DNA from: Verrucomicrobiota bacterium
GTDB taxonomy: Bacteria > Verrucomicrobiota > Verrucomicrobiia > Limisphaerales > UBA9464
Length of the DNA: 7,798 bases
Direction: 5' to 3'
Assembly: GCA_947464705.1 (NCBI GenBank)
Contig: CANHYD010000101.1
Coordinates: 1-7,798 of the forward strand
Shown here: positions 1 through 5,706 of the stretch, piece by piece
Position numbering within the stretch: position 1 is the stretch's first letter
Layout of the letters: every line of letters starts with the position of its first letter
Notes under the pieces: model-generated
Database searches by the model: none
Seen by the model: only the letters and a program-made list of their open reading frames with translations
What the model was told of the DNA's origin: nothing
Made by a program: the position numbers and the translations under genes

Positions 1-527
1 ACGCCTTCACCACCACGACCTTGGCCGCCGCCACCGCTGGTTTCGTCTGGCCGATGATCGAGTGGATCACCCGCGGCAAGCCCAGTGTCCTCGGATTCTG
101 CTCGGGCATCGTCGCAGGTCTGGTCGTTGTCACTCCGGCCTGCGGTTTCATCACCCCGACCTCCGCGGTCATCATCGGCGTCCTCGCCGGCATCGTGCCC
201 TACCTGGCCTGCTCCTTCCTCAAGAAGCTGATCGGTTATGATGATGCTCTGGACACCTTCGGCGTGCACGGCGTCGGCGGCACCTTGGGAGCCATCCTCA
301 CCGGCATCATGGCCGACGAGAAGGCCAACTCGGTGGTGGCCGGCCTGAAAGTCGGTCTGCTCGGAGCCCAGCTCAAGGCGGTCGCCCTGACCATCGTTTG
401 GAGCGTCGTGGCCACGGCCATCATCGCCTACATCGTGAAGGCGGTCGTCGGACTCCGCCCGACCGAGGAAGTCGAAGTCAACGGTCTCGACCTCGCCGAA
501 CACGGCGAGGAGGGCTACCACGGCTGA
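1..527 (+). CDS. amt: Ammonium transporter (Amt family), 3' part
   Basis: This is the C-terminal 174 codons of an Amt/MEP/Rh-family inner-membrane channel that takes up ammonium; the frame is open from base 3 and the start lies outside the window. Family signatures are visible: a segment reading AFTTTTLAAATAGFVW, then EW-x4-GKPS, then the ITPT-type turn after a Gly-rich helix, and DTFGVHGVGG. The His in FGVHGVGG corresponds to the second His of the twin-His pore pair (His318 in E. coli AmtB); the first would be upstream. Several long hydrophobic helices follow one another, the last around the run ending in AYIVKAVVGL. The hydrophilic C-terminal tail contains EEVEVNGLDLAEHGEEGYHG, the cytoplasmic region that in AmtB works with the PII protein GlnK. 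No glnK gene is visible downstream, where a terminator follows at once. The GSII gene on the same strand 1.7 kb away fits a nitrogen-assimilation neighbourhood. Identification is firm. Confidence 0.96.
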   Translation, partial: AFTTTTLAAATAGFVWPMIEWITRGKPSVLGFCSGIVAGLVVVTPACGFITPTSAVIIGVLAGIVPYLACSFLKKLIGYDDALDTFGVHGVGGTLGAILTGIMADEKANSVVAGLKVGLLGAQLKAVALTIVWSVVATAIIAYIVKAVVGLRPTEEVEVNGLDLAEHGEEGYHG

Positions 528-555
528 TTCTTCAGACCACCCAAAACATCCTCTC

Positions 556-586
556 AAGCCGCACTGGGAAACCAGTGCGGCTTTTT
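556..586 (+). terminator. Rho-independent terminator of amt
   Basis: A perfect 12-bp stem (556-567 with 572-583) closes on a GAAA tetraloop of the stable GNRA type, and the run of T residues at 582-586 follows. It starts 29 bases after the amt stop. On the opposite strand the stem is followed by only two Ts, so it looks one-directional. It lies between amt and the convergent phosphatase gene. Confidence 0.93.
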
Positions 587-638
587 GCTATTCCGACGAT
601 GGATAAACCGACGGAATCTGCCGGAATCCCCAGCAAGG

Positions 639-1487
639 TCAGACACCTCCCACTTCGATCACCAAGGCTGTGGTGTTGTCCCGACCACTGGCCGCCACGG
701 AGGCCTCGACCAAGTTCTGCCCCAATGGGTCCAGCATTCCAGCGACTCCGACTGACCCGATCAGGTCCAGCAGGTGGGCATCGTACAAGCCGTCGACCAA
801 ACCATCGGTGCAAAGCAGGAATCGATCGCCGATAGAATAGGCCACAGAGCCGATCTGAGGATCCACGAACTGATTGCCGCCGCCCAAGGCCTTCTGGAGC
901 ACATTCCTTCGCGGGTGGGCTCTCGCCTCGCGCTCATTGATCTTTCCCTGCCGATAAAGCCAGCCCACGTGGGTGTCGTCCTCGGTCAGCTGGCGGATGC
1001 CTCCGGTGGCGGGCAGGTGGTAGATGCGACTGTCGCCGACATGGGCAAAATGCAGAAGCCCCGGGGCAAACCAGCACAAACTCAAGGTCGTCTCCATGCC
1101 ACGGCACTCCTCGTAGCTTCGCCCCAGATAAACCAAAGCTTTGTGGATTTCCCGGAAGAGCGCCTGCAAGAGCACCCCTGCGGAATCGGCCTCTGAATGC
1201 CCCGAATCCGGGCGGAACCCCTTCGGCAAAATCTGAGGCACCTTTTCGACGGCGATTCGACTGGCAAATTCCCCGGCTTGGGCGCCCCCCATGCCATCAC
1301 TCACGGCAAAGACGAAATCGGCTGTCTGGAGCGTCGACTGACCCTCTTTGCCTAAGCGCTCCAACTCCTGGCGGTTGAACCTCAACCCCACAAAGGAATC
1401 CTCATTGTTGGTGCGAACCTTCCCGCGGTGGGAGCAACCAGACCAATGCAGGCGGAAGCGGTCGATATCGCGGGCCATGGCATTCAT
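639..1487 (-). CDS. PP2C-family serine/threonine protein phosphatase
   Basis: A 282-residue, single-domain PP2C/PPM phosphatase of the bacterial PrpC/Stp type, which removes phosphate from Ser/Thr (sometimes Tyr) using two metal ions. The ordered motifs are visible: RTNNEDS with Asp30, SDGMGG at 63-68 (Asp64, Gly65), GDSRIYHL at 151-158, TDGL at 227-230 (Asp228) and GRDNTT at 268-273 (Asp270). These supply the usual metal ligands, so the enzyme should be active. There is no signal peptide, membrane segment or extra domain, so it is probably cytoplasmic. The ATG at 1487 is preferred because a GAGG sequence (complement of 1496-1499) lies 8 bases upstream; an in-frame ATG at 1478 is too far from it. 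The start directly abuts the stop of the kinase-like gene, so the two are very likely co-translated, with the kinase and phosphatase acting on a shared set of targets. The physiological substrate cannot be read from the sequence. Confidence 0.95.
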   Translation of the reverse strand: MNAMARDIDRFRLHWSGCSHRGKVRTNNEDSFVGLRFNRQELERLGKEGQSTLQTADFVFAVSDGMGGAQAGEFASRIAVEKVPQILPKGFRPDSGHSEADSAGVLLQALFREIHKALVYLGRSYEECRGMETTLSLCWFAPGLLHFAHVGDSRIYHLPATGGIRQLTEDDTHVGWLYRQGKINEREARAHPRRNVLQKALGGGNQFVDPQIGSVAYSIGDRFLLCTDGLVDGLYDAHLLDLIGSVGVAGMLDPLGQNLVEASVAASGRDNTTALVIEVGGV

Positions 1488-1892
1488 TCAAGGAACCTCA
1501 GGGGCTGAGGAGGACGATGAGTTCAACAGGGTCGCAAACTCGAAATCGATGATGCAAAATCGCCCATCAGATCTCCGGTAAGTGACATTCCTGGCATCCT
1601 GGTCGTCATGCCGAACGCCATAGGTCTCCAACTCAGCAAAAAGGCTTTGAAGCCGCTCGGAATCCAAGTGCTCCACCCGTTGCCCGCAGTTGGTCGTGAT
1701 AATTTGAGGAAGGATCGGGTTTTCCGCGAGGAGTCGAGGCACGAAGGGACACCCTCGAGCTTCCAAAAACCTCAGCACTTTCACCTCGGTTTCAAATCGC
1801 AGGGCAGCATCGGCACCATGGTAGGTCTTGATCACCCGGCCATCAAAGCTCAGATGGACCGTGGACCGTAGGGTGTCTTTGACCTTCAGCAT
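1488..1892 (-). CDS. Minimal protein-kinase-fold protein paired with PP2C
   Basis: A 134-residue protein that looks like a stripped-down member of the protein kinase-like superfamily (RIO, Bud32, LPS-kinase or APH-like). Visible elements in order: a VIK lysine at 22, the usual ATP-anchoring position; a helix with FETEVKVL whose Glu34 or Glu36 could pair with it; an HxDxxxxN catalytic loop, HDDQDARN, at 95-102 (His95, Asp97, Asn102); and IIDFEFA at 114-120, where Asp116 sits at the DFG position. No glycine-rich loop is evident, and only 16 residues follow the DFE, so activation loop and C-lobe helices are missing. The tail contains five serines in a row (125-129), possible phosphorylation sites. 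An in-frame stop (TAG at 1908-1910) limits upstream extension, and no Shine-Dalgarno sequence is visible before the ATG. The stop touches the PP2C start. Kinase fold is a confident inference from motifs; protein versus small-molecule substrate is open. Confidence 0.72.
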   Translation of the reverse strand: MLKVKDTLRSTVHLSFDGRVIKTYHGADAALRFETEVKVLRFLEARGCPFVPRLLAENPILPQIITTNCGQRVEHLDSERLQSLFAELETYGVRHDDQDARNVTYRRSDGRFCIIDFEFATLLNSSSSSAPEVP

Positions 1893-2110
1893 CAGCGTGG
1901 CAGGACACTAGAAGATCGCCCCTCATCCGGCCAGCGGGGAAGTCGAGCTCAGGCCCATCCATGCACCAGCCACCGCCCCTTCCTGGTCTGAATTTTTCAA
2001 CCAACAGACGGCCTTTTTGGCTCTTTTTAACCACCAGGTTCAACAATGAACACCCATCGATCGGTCTTCGCGCAAAATTTGTAGGCGAGCGCGCGCGCTG
2101 AGTTTATCGT

Positions 2111-2145
2111 TTTCCGCGGAAACGTCCCATTTCCCCTGGCGGGAA
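2111..2145. promoter_or_regulatory. Two adjacent dyads upstream of the sigma-54 promoter
   Basis: A perfect 12-bp palindrome, TTTCCGCGGAAA, lies at 2111-2122. An inverted repeat TTCCC-N5-GGGAA lies at 2131-2145. Their centres are about 21.5 bases apart, roughly two helical turns, and fall about 72 and 51 bases before the predicted start of GSII transcription. Both have TTYCC...GGRAA arms, although the gap between the arms differs. They are candidates for an activator or repressor site. They do not match the NtrC consensus (TGCACC-N5-GGTGCA type), so the binding protein is unknown. Confidence 0.4.
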
Positions 2146-2162
2146 GTGCAGTGAACGGATCA

Positions 2163-2178
2163 TGGCACCTGCCCTGCT
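2163..2178 (+). promoter_or_regulatory. Sigma-54 (RpoN) promoter of the GSII gene
   Basis: The sequence TGGCACctgccCTGCT fits the sigma-54 consensus TGGCACR-N4-TTGCW. The invariant GG (2164-2165) and GC (2176-2177) are present with the required 10 bases between them, and the full TGGCAC block matches. Mismatches are only the R position and the first T of TTGC. Transcription would start near 2189, about 43 bases before the GSII ATG. Sigma-54 promoters need an ATP-driven enhancer-binding activator and are classical for glutamine synthetase genes in proteobacteria. The location makes a chance match unlikely. Confidence 0.8.
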
Positions 2179-2231
2179 TCATGAATTCGCTGCATCGGGA
2201 CGATTCGCTGCAGTCACTACCATTTACATCC

Positions 2232-3260
2232 ATGGCTAAATACAAATTGGAATACATCTGGCTCGATGGTTACCAGCCAGTCCCCAACCTCCGCGGCAAA
2301 ACCCAGATCAAGGAATTCGAGAGCTTTCCGAAGCTGGAGCAATTGCCCCTCTGGAACTTCGATGGCAGCTCCACCCGCCAAGCTGAGGGACGTAGCTCTG
2401 ACTGTGTTCTGAAGCCCGTGGCGGTTTATCCCGACACCACCCGCAAGAACGGCGTTTTGGTGATGTGCGAAGTGATGATGCCCGATGGGGTGACTCCTCA
2501 TCAGAGCAACACCCGCGCGACCATTCTGGACGACCCCGGAGCCTGGTTCGGCTTCGAGCAGGAGTATTTCCTGTACAAAGACGGCCGTCCGCTCGGTTTT
2601 CCCGCTGGCCTGGACACGTTCCCCTATCCTCAGGGCGAATACTACACCGGCGTCGGCTACAAAGCTGTCGGTGACATCGCCCGCGAAATCGTCGAAGAGC
2701 ATCTCGAATTGTGTCTGGATGCCGGCATCAACCACGAGGGCATCAACGCCGAAGTGGCCAAAGGACAATGGGAATTCCAGATCTTCGGCAAGGGTTCCAA
2801 GACGGCCGCTGACCAGGTCTGGATCGCTCGCTACCTGATGATGCGCCTCTGCGAGAAGTACGGCATCGACGTGAACTGGCATTGCAAGCCCCTCGGCAAA
2901 GACGTGGATTGGAACGGTTCGGGCATGCATGCGAATTTCTCAACGACCTACATGCGCGAGACGGGCGGCAAGCCGTATTTCGAGGCCCTCATGGCGGCCT
3001 TCGACAAGTACAAGAACGAGCACATCGCCGTTTACGGCCCGGACAACCACCTGCGCCTGACCGGTCTCCACGAGACCCAATCCATCGACAAGTTCAGCTA
3101 CGGCATCGCCAACCGCGGCGCTTCGATCCGTGTGCCCCACAGCTTCGCCAACAATGGCTACAAGGGGTACATTGAAGATCGTCGCCCGAACTCCCAGGGC
3201 GACCCGTACGCGATCGCCAGCCGCATCCTTCAGACCATCGCAACGGTCCCCACGCCGTGA
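2232..3260 (+). CDS. glnII: Glutamine synthetase, type II (eukaryotic-type GSII)
   Basis: This 342-residue enzyme joins ammonium to glutamate using ATP to make glutamine in the cytoplasm. Its length and motifs are those of GSII, the type found in eukaryotes and some bacteria, not the ~470-residue GSI. Visible: WNFDGSST at 41-48 (beta-grasp end), PVAVYPD, WFGFEQEY at 105-112 with metal-binding Glu109/Glu111, NAEVAKGQWEFQ at 172-183, NGSGMHANFST at 228-238, DNHLRLTGLHET at 271-282, RGASIRVP at 295-302 and YIEDRRPNSQGDPY at 313-326. In the last motif a Gln stands where the family usually has Asn. GSII lacks the adenylylation control of GSI. I chose the ATG at 2232 because family similarity begins there and the predicted sigma-54 transcript starts near 2189, which excludes the in-frame GTG at 2151. 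No Shine-Dalgarno sequence is visible. It is monocistronic, with its own terminator. Confidence 0.96.
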   Translation: MAKYKLEYIWLDGYQPVPNLRGKTQIKEFESFPKLEQLPLWNFDGSSTRQAEGRSSDCVLKPVAVYPDTTRKNGVLVMCEVMMPDGVTPHQSNTRATILDDPGAWFGFEQEYFLYKDGRPLGFPAGLDTFPYPQGEYYTGVGYKAVGDIAREIVEEHLELCLDAGINHEGINAEVAKGQWEFQIFGKGSKTAADQVWIARYLMMRLCEKYGIDVNWHCKPLGKDVDWNGSGMHANFSTTYMRETGGKPYFEALMAAFDKYKNEHIAVYGPDNHLRLTGLHETQSIDKFSYGIANRGASIRVPHSFANNGYKGYIEDRRPNSQGDPYAIASRILQTIATVPTP

Positions 3261-3302
3261 TCGGCCGAGGTGCCTGAGTGCGCCTCTTGGATCGACTCTC
3301 AC

Positions 3303-3329
3303 AAACCCGGGCGATTGCCCGGGTTTTTT
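3303..3329 (+). terminator. Rho-independent terminator of glnII
   Basis: A perfect 10-bp stem (3303-3312 with 3317-3326) with a GATT loop is followed by six Ts at 3324-3329, about 43 bases after the glnII stop. The stem is mostly G-C and should terminate efficiently, separating glnII from the prepilin-like gene behind it. Confidence 0.93.
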
Positions 3330-3478
3330 CTTTCCCGGAAGAGACTCTGAAAACCGCCGCCAAAAAAACTCACCCAGTGCGTCAGGATCACGCAGTCCAC
3401 GCGGAGGTTTCTCGGTAAAATTGCCAAAAGACCAATGAAAACCCTGTTTTGGAGGGATGGCATCGCCGTAGCTTGAAA

Positions 3479-3520
3479 CGGGACAAATGGCGTTGACACC
3501 CTAGGTTGACTGCCTACAGT
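3479..3520 (+). promoter_or_regulatory. Sigma-70-type promoter of the prepilin-like gene
   Basis: A consensus -35 box TTGACA (3493-3498) and a -10 box TACAGT (3515-3520, 4 of 6) are separated by 16 bases. The start of transcription would be near 3527, giving a leader of about 33 bases. Just upstream is CGGGACAA (3479-3486). Together with CGTTGACACCC (3491-3501), this block recurs in front of the gene at 5707. An inverted repeat TAGG-N7-CCTA lies between the boxes and could be an operator. Confidence 0.72.
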
Positions 3521-3559
3521 CGCCGCCACCTTAAGCCCTTAACTTCACACAAAAATCCT

Positions 3560-4321
3560 ATGAATCGTCTCCGCAAACAACGTCTCGGCGCTTTCACGCT
3601 GATCGAGTTGCTCGTCGTTATCGCCATCATCGCGATTCTGGCCGGCATGCTTCTGCCCGCTCTGGCCAAGGCAAAGTCTCGCGCCAACCGCATCTCCTGC
3701 GTTAACAACCTGAAGAACATCGGTCTGGCCTTCCGCACCTTCGCGGTGGACTTCGGTGGCGCCTATCCCTGGCAGGTCAGCCCCGATCAGGGCGGCGTTT
3801 CGCTGATCGCCGCCACTGTGGCCGGCGCAGCCACCACCACCATCTCGAACAACGTGACCGCCTGCTTCGCTGCGGTTTCCAACGAGTTGAGCACGCCGAA
3901 GATCGTCTGGTGCCCCTCCGACGGCAGCCGCTTCACCGCCTCCAACACCTGGGTGGGCGTGCAGCGCTTGGCCATCGCCAACAACCTCAAGGTTCCGAGC
4001 TACTTCCTCGGCACCACGGCCACTGAAGAGCAGCCCCAGAGCATCTTGGGCGGCGACCGTAACCTGACCAACGGTTCGACCGAGCAGCAGCTGGCTGGCA
4101 AGCACATCATCTTCGCGAACCCCGACGCCAATGGCGCCATTGCCGCTGCAGCTCTGAACAAGATCGGCTACACCAGCTCGATCCACCAGAACGCCGGCAA
4201 CATCCTCTTGGGTGACGGCTCCGTGCAGCAGGTTTCCTCGGGCCGCGTCCGCGATCAGATCCGTGACGCCGCCGCCAACTCGGGCGCTCAGAGCTTCATC
4301 TTCCCGGCTGCTGGCAACTAA
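3560..4321 (+). CDS. Prepilin-type N-terminal / H-X9-DG domain protein
   Basis: A 253-residue type IV pilin-like or type II secretion pseudopilin-like protein. The N-terminus has the class III leader: basic residues, then GAFTLIELLVVIAIIAILA (10-28). Phe12 would be +1 and Glu16 the +5 glutamate, so a prepilin peptidase would cut after Ala11 and methylate Phe12; the hydrophobic run to about residue 35 forms the membrane/assembly helix. The C-terminal part carries the H-X9-DG signature (His209, then Asp219-Gly220) typical of the large paralogous families in Verrucomicrobia and Planctomycetes. Only three cysteines are present (47, 102, 118). The ATG at 3560 is chosen because the leader begins there; upstream codons read as non-leader sequence and would precede or overlap the predicted transcript start. 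No Shine-Dalgarno sequence is seen. It has a strong promoter and terminator of its own and no secretion genes beside it, so its role (filament subunit or surface protein) is not known. Confidence 0.93.
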   Translation: MNRLRKQRLGAFTLIELLVVIAIIAILAGMLLPALAKAKSRANRISCVNNLKNIGLAFRTFAVDFGGAYPWQVSPDQGGVSLIAATVAGAATTTISNNVTACFAAVSNELSTPKIVWCPSDGSRFTASNTWVGVQRLAIANNLKVPSYFLGTTATEEQPQSILGGDRNLTNGSTEQQLAGKHIIFANPDANGAIAAAALNKIGYTSSIHQNAGNILLGDGSVQQVSSGRVRDQIRDAAANSGAQSFIFPAAGN

Positions 4322-4360
4322 GTTGCTTGAGTCGGTTTCGGCCTCGGTGGGCTGAACACA

Positions 4361-4393
4361 AAAGGCACCCCTATCGGGGTGCCTTTTTGTTTT
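4361..4393 (+). terminator. Rho-independent terminator, possibly bidirectional
   Basis: An 11-bp perfect stem (4361-4371 with 4376-4386) with a TATC loop is followed by TTTTTGTTTT to 4393. It closes the prepilin-like gene, 39 bases after its stop. The A residues on the 5' side (4360-4363) give a short T run on the other strand, so it may also end transcripts of the convergent epimerase gene, though that stop is 230 bases away. I see no other signal in the 231 bases between this hairpin and the epimerase stop. Confidence 0.92.
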
Positions 4394-4624
4394 ACTGAGG
4401 TGAATTTCCTGGGTGGGGCTCCCACGCCTGCGCACGGAGATATCTTGGCAACAGTTCCGTCTCAGCCCAGCGCAGGGCCCCTCGATTTCTTGCCCTGGAT
4501 TGGCCCCATCTCCCCGCTGGGTAAGGACTGTCCCAAGCCGAGCCTCCAAGGACTCTTTGGCTGGTCTCCGGGGCAGACCGACTGGGCCCAGAGTCGATCA
4601 GACCCATCGCCCCGGGCCCTCGCT

Positions 4625-5623
4625 TCAGGACACCACCAGATCGTTCAAGATCTCCTCCAGCGTGCGCCTAGGGCGAAACCCCGTGAGACACTCCAGCAGC
4701 TTCAAGCTGGGCTTGCGGTGGCGCATGTCTTCAAAACCAGGGCCAAAGATCGATGCGTAGGGAACCAGTTCGACTTGGGATGTCGATCGCGTCGCCTGGA
4801 TGACCTGTTCGGCCAACTCCCGAATTTGCACCGGCTGGTCATTGCCCACGTTCACCACCTGCCCCACCGCCTCTGAGGAACGCATCAACCGGATCACGGC
4901 TTCGACCGAATCGGCGACATGGCAGAAGCATCGAGACTGACGGCCGTCGCCATAGACTTGAACCGGGCGGCCCGCTCGAGCCGCGTCCACGAAGCGTGGA
5001 ATGACCATGCCGTAGGCTCCGGTTTGCCGGGGTCCCACGGTGTTGAAGAAACGCACGATACGGACGGGTACCCCACGCTCGCGGTGATAGGCCATTGCCA
5101 AAAACTCATCCATGAGCTTGGAGCACGCATAGCTCCAACGCCCCAGCGTGGATGGCCCAATGAGCAAATCGTCGGTCTCGGAAAACTCCGACTGGGAACT
5201 CTTTCCGTAAACCTCCGAAGTCGAAGCCAGCAGGACAGGCGTCCGATTCTTGGAAGCCGCTGCCAGCACCACCTCGGTTTCCCCCAAATTGGTTTCGATG
5301 GTTTGAATGGGCGACCGCATCACCTGTTCCACGCCCACGACCGCCGCAAGGTGAACCACCATCGCGGCATCAGCCACGAGTGACTCTAGGTCTTGGCATT
5401 CCGACACCTTGCAGCGGCGGAAACTGAACCGGGGATTCTTCTCGGCCAACGTCAGATTGGAACGGGAACCCGTGGATAAATCATCCACGACGATCACCTG
5501 CTCTCCCGCCTCCAGCAGACGGTCGGTCAAGTGCGATCCGATGAAGCCCGCGCCACCGGTCACCACGATGGGTTTGCCATGCACCCCGTTAGCTTGCCGG
5601 GAAGCTGGATGGAAATGAAGCAC
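4625..5623 (-). CDS. NAD-dependent epimerase/dehydratase (extended SDR)
   Basis: A protein of up to 332 residues from the extended short-chain dehydrogenase family that acts on nucleotide sugars, similar to UDP-glucose 4-epimerases and UDP-glucuronate decarboxylases. Seen in order: the NAD-binding loop TGGAGFIGS (22-30), DDLSTG (47-52) for the cofactor ribose, HLAAVVGV (91-98), the catalytic triad region STSEVYG (134-140) with YACSK (Tyr165, Lys169), then FFNTVGPRQ (192-200), and CFCHVADSVEAV with YGDG before it, the substrate-domain signature. All catalytic residues are present. The start is uncertain: the first codon taken is GTG at 5623, but another GTG 13 codons later (5584) is just before the Rossmann strand, and neither has a clear ribosome-binding site. 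It stands alone here, with no glycosyltransferases nearby, so the exact reaction (4-epimerisation, decarboxylation or dehydration) cannot be assigned; it probably feeds cell-surface polysaccharide synthesis. Confidence 0.9.
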   Translation of the reverse strand: MLHFHPASRQANGVHGKPIVVTGGAGFIGSHLTDRLLEAGEQVIVVDDLSTGSRSNLTLAEKNPRFSFRRCKVSECQDLESLVADAAMVVHLAAVVGVEQVMRSPIQTIETNLGETEVVLAAASKNRTPVLLASTSEVYGKSSQSEFSETDDLLIGPSTLGRWSYACSKLMDEFLAMAYHRERGVPVRIVRFFNTVGPRQTGAYGMVIPRFVDAARAGRPVQVYGDGRQSRCFCHVADSVEAVIRLMRSSEAVGQVVNVGNDQPVQIRELAEQVIQATRSTSQVELVPYASIFGPGFEDMRHRKPSLKLLECLTGFRPRRTLEEILNDLVVS

Positions 5624-5649
5624 TCAGACACGCTCTCAAACGCACATGG

Positions 5650-5691
5650 CGGGACAATCCCGTTGACACCCCGAAACCCGATTCCTAGCGT
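5650..5691 (+). promoter_or_regulatory. Sigma-70-type promoter of the 5707-trxA unit
   Basis: A consensus -35 TTGACA (5663-5668) and a -10-like TAGCGT (5686-5691) are 17 bases apart. The predicted start, near 5698, would leave a leader of only about 9 bases. The -35 box is preceded by the inverted repeat CGGGA-CAA-TCCCG (5650-5662), a possible operator touching it. CGGGACAA and CGTTGACACCC are the same blocks seen before the prepilin-like gene. The region also lies upstream of the divergent epimerase gene. Confidence 0.62.
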
Positions 5692-5706
5692 TTGGAAGTA
5701 AATCCT

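Larger units (their letters stand above)
1893..2231. other. Divergent intergenic region, kinase/phosphatase unit versus GSII
   Basis: These 339 bases separate the minus-strand kinase-like gene from the plus-strand GSII gene. The half near GSII holds a sigma-54 promoter match (2163-2178) and two dyads (2111-2145). The middle holds an alternating GC palindrome, AGCGCGCGCGCT at 2088-2099, and T-rich stretches at 1992-1997 and 2013-2028. Small inverted repeats are present at 1986-1990/2005-2009 (GTCTG/CAGAC) and 2029-2040 (AACC-N4-GGTT). I could not find a convincing sigma-70 promoter for the minus-strand unit. Open frames here look random in composition, and I do not call a gene. Confidence 0.7.

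Noticed and set aside
1843..2046. 67-codon minus-strand open frame overlapping the kinase start, beginning at a TTG
   Set aside because: No ATG near the start, no ribosome-binding site, overlaps the kinase gene in another frame, and the second half has random composition.
2088..2099. AGCGCGCGCGCT alternating GC palindrome
   Set aside because: Could be a Z-DNA-prone or regulatory site, but alternating GC is expected at this base composition and nothing else supports a role.
2151..2231. N-terminal extension of GSII from a GTG at 2151
   Set aside because: The 27 extra residues do not resemble GSII, and the sigma-54 promoter at 2163-2178 would start the transcript downstream of this codon.
2217..2930. 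237-codon minus-strand open frame opposite glnII
   Set aside because: Antisense shadow of the firmly identified GSII gene; no recognisable motif or start context.
3378..3394. Inverted repeat TGCGT-N7-ACGCA between glnII and the prepilin-like gene
   Set aside because: Only five pairs, no T run, and about 100 bases upstream of the promoter; could easily be chance.
3545..4549. 334-codon minus-strand open frame across the prepilin-like gene
   Set aside because: Composition is typical of an antisense shadow of a GC-rich gene and the plus strand encodes an unmistakable prepilin leader and H-X9-DG motif. It also runs through the 4361-4393 terminator.
4394..4624. Search for a small gene or RNA between the prepilin terminator and the epimerase stop
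   Set aside because: Open frames on both strands look random, with no start context, motif or promoter-terminator pair. Only a short CTGGGCCCAG palindrome is visible.
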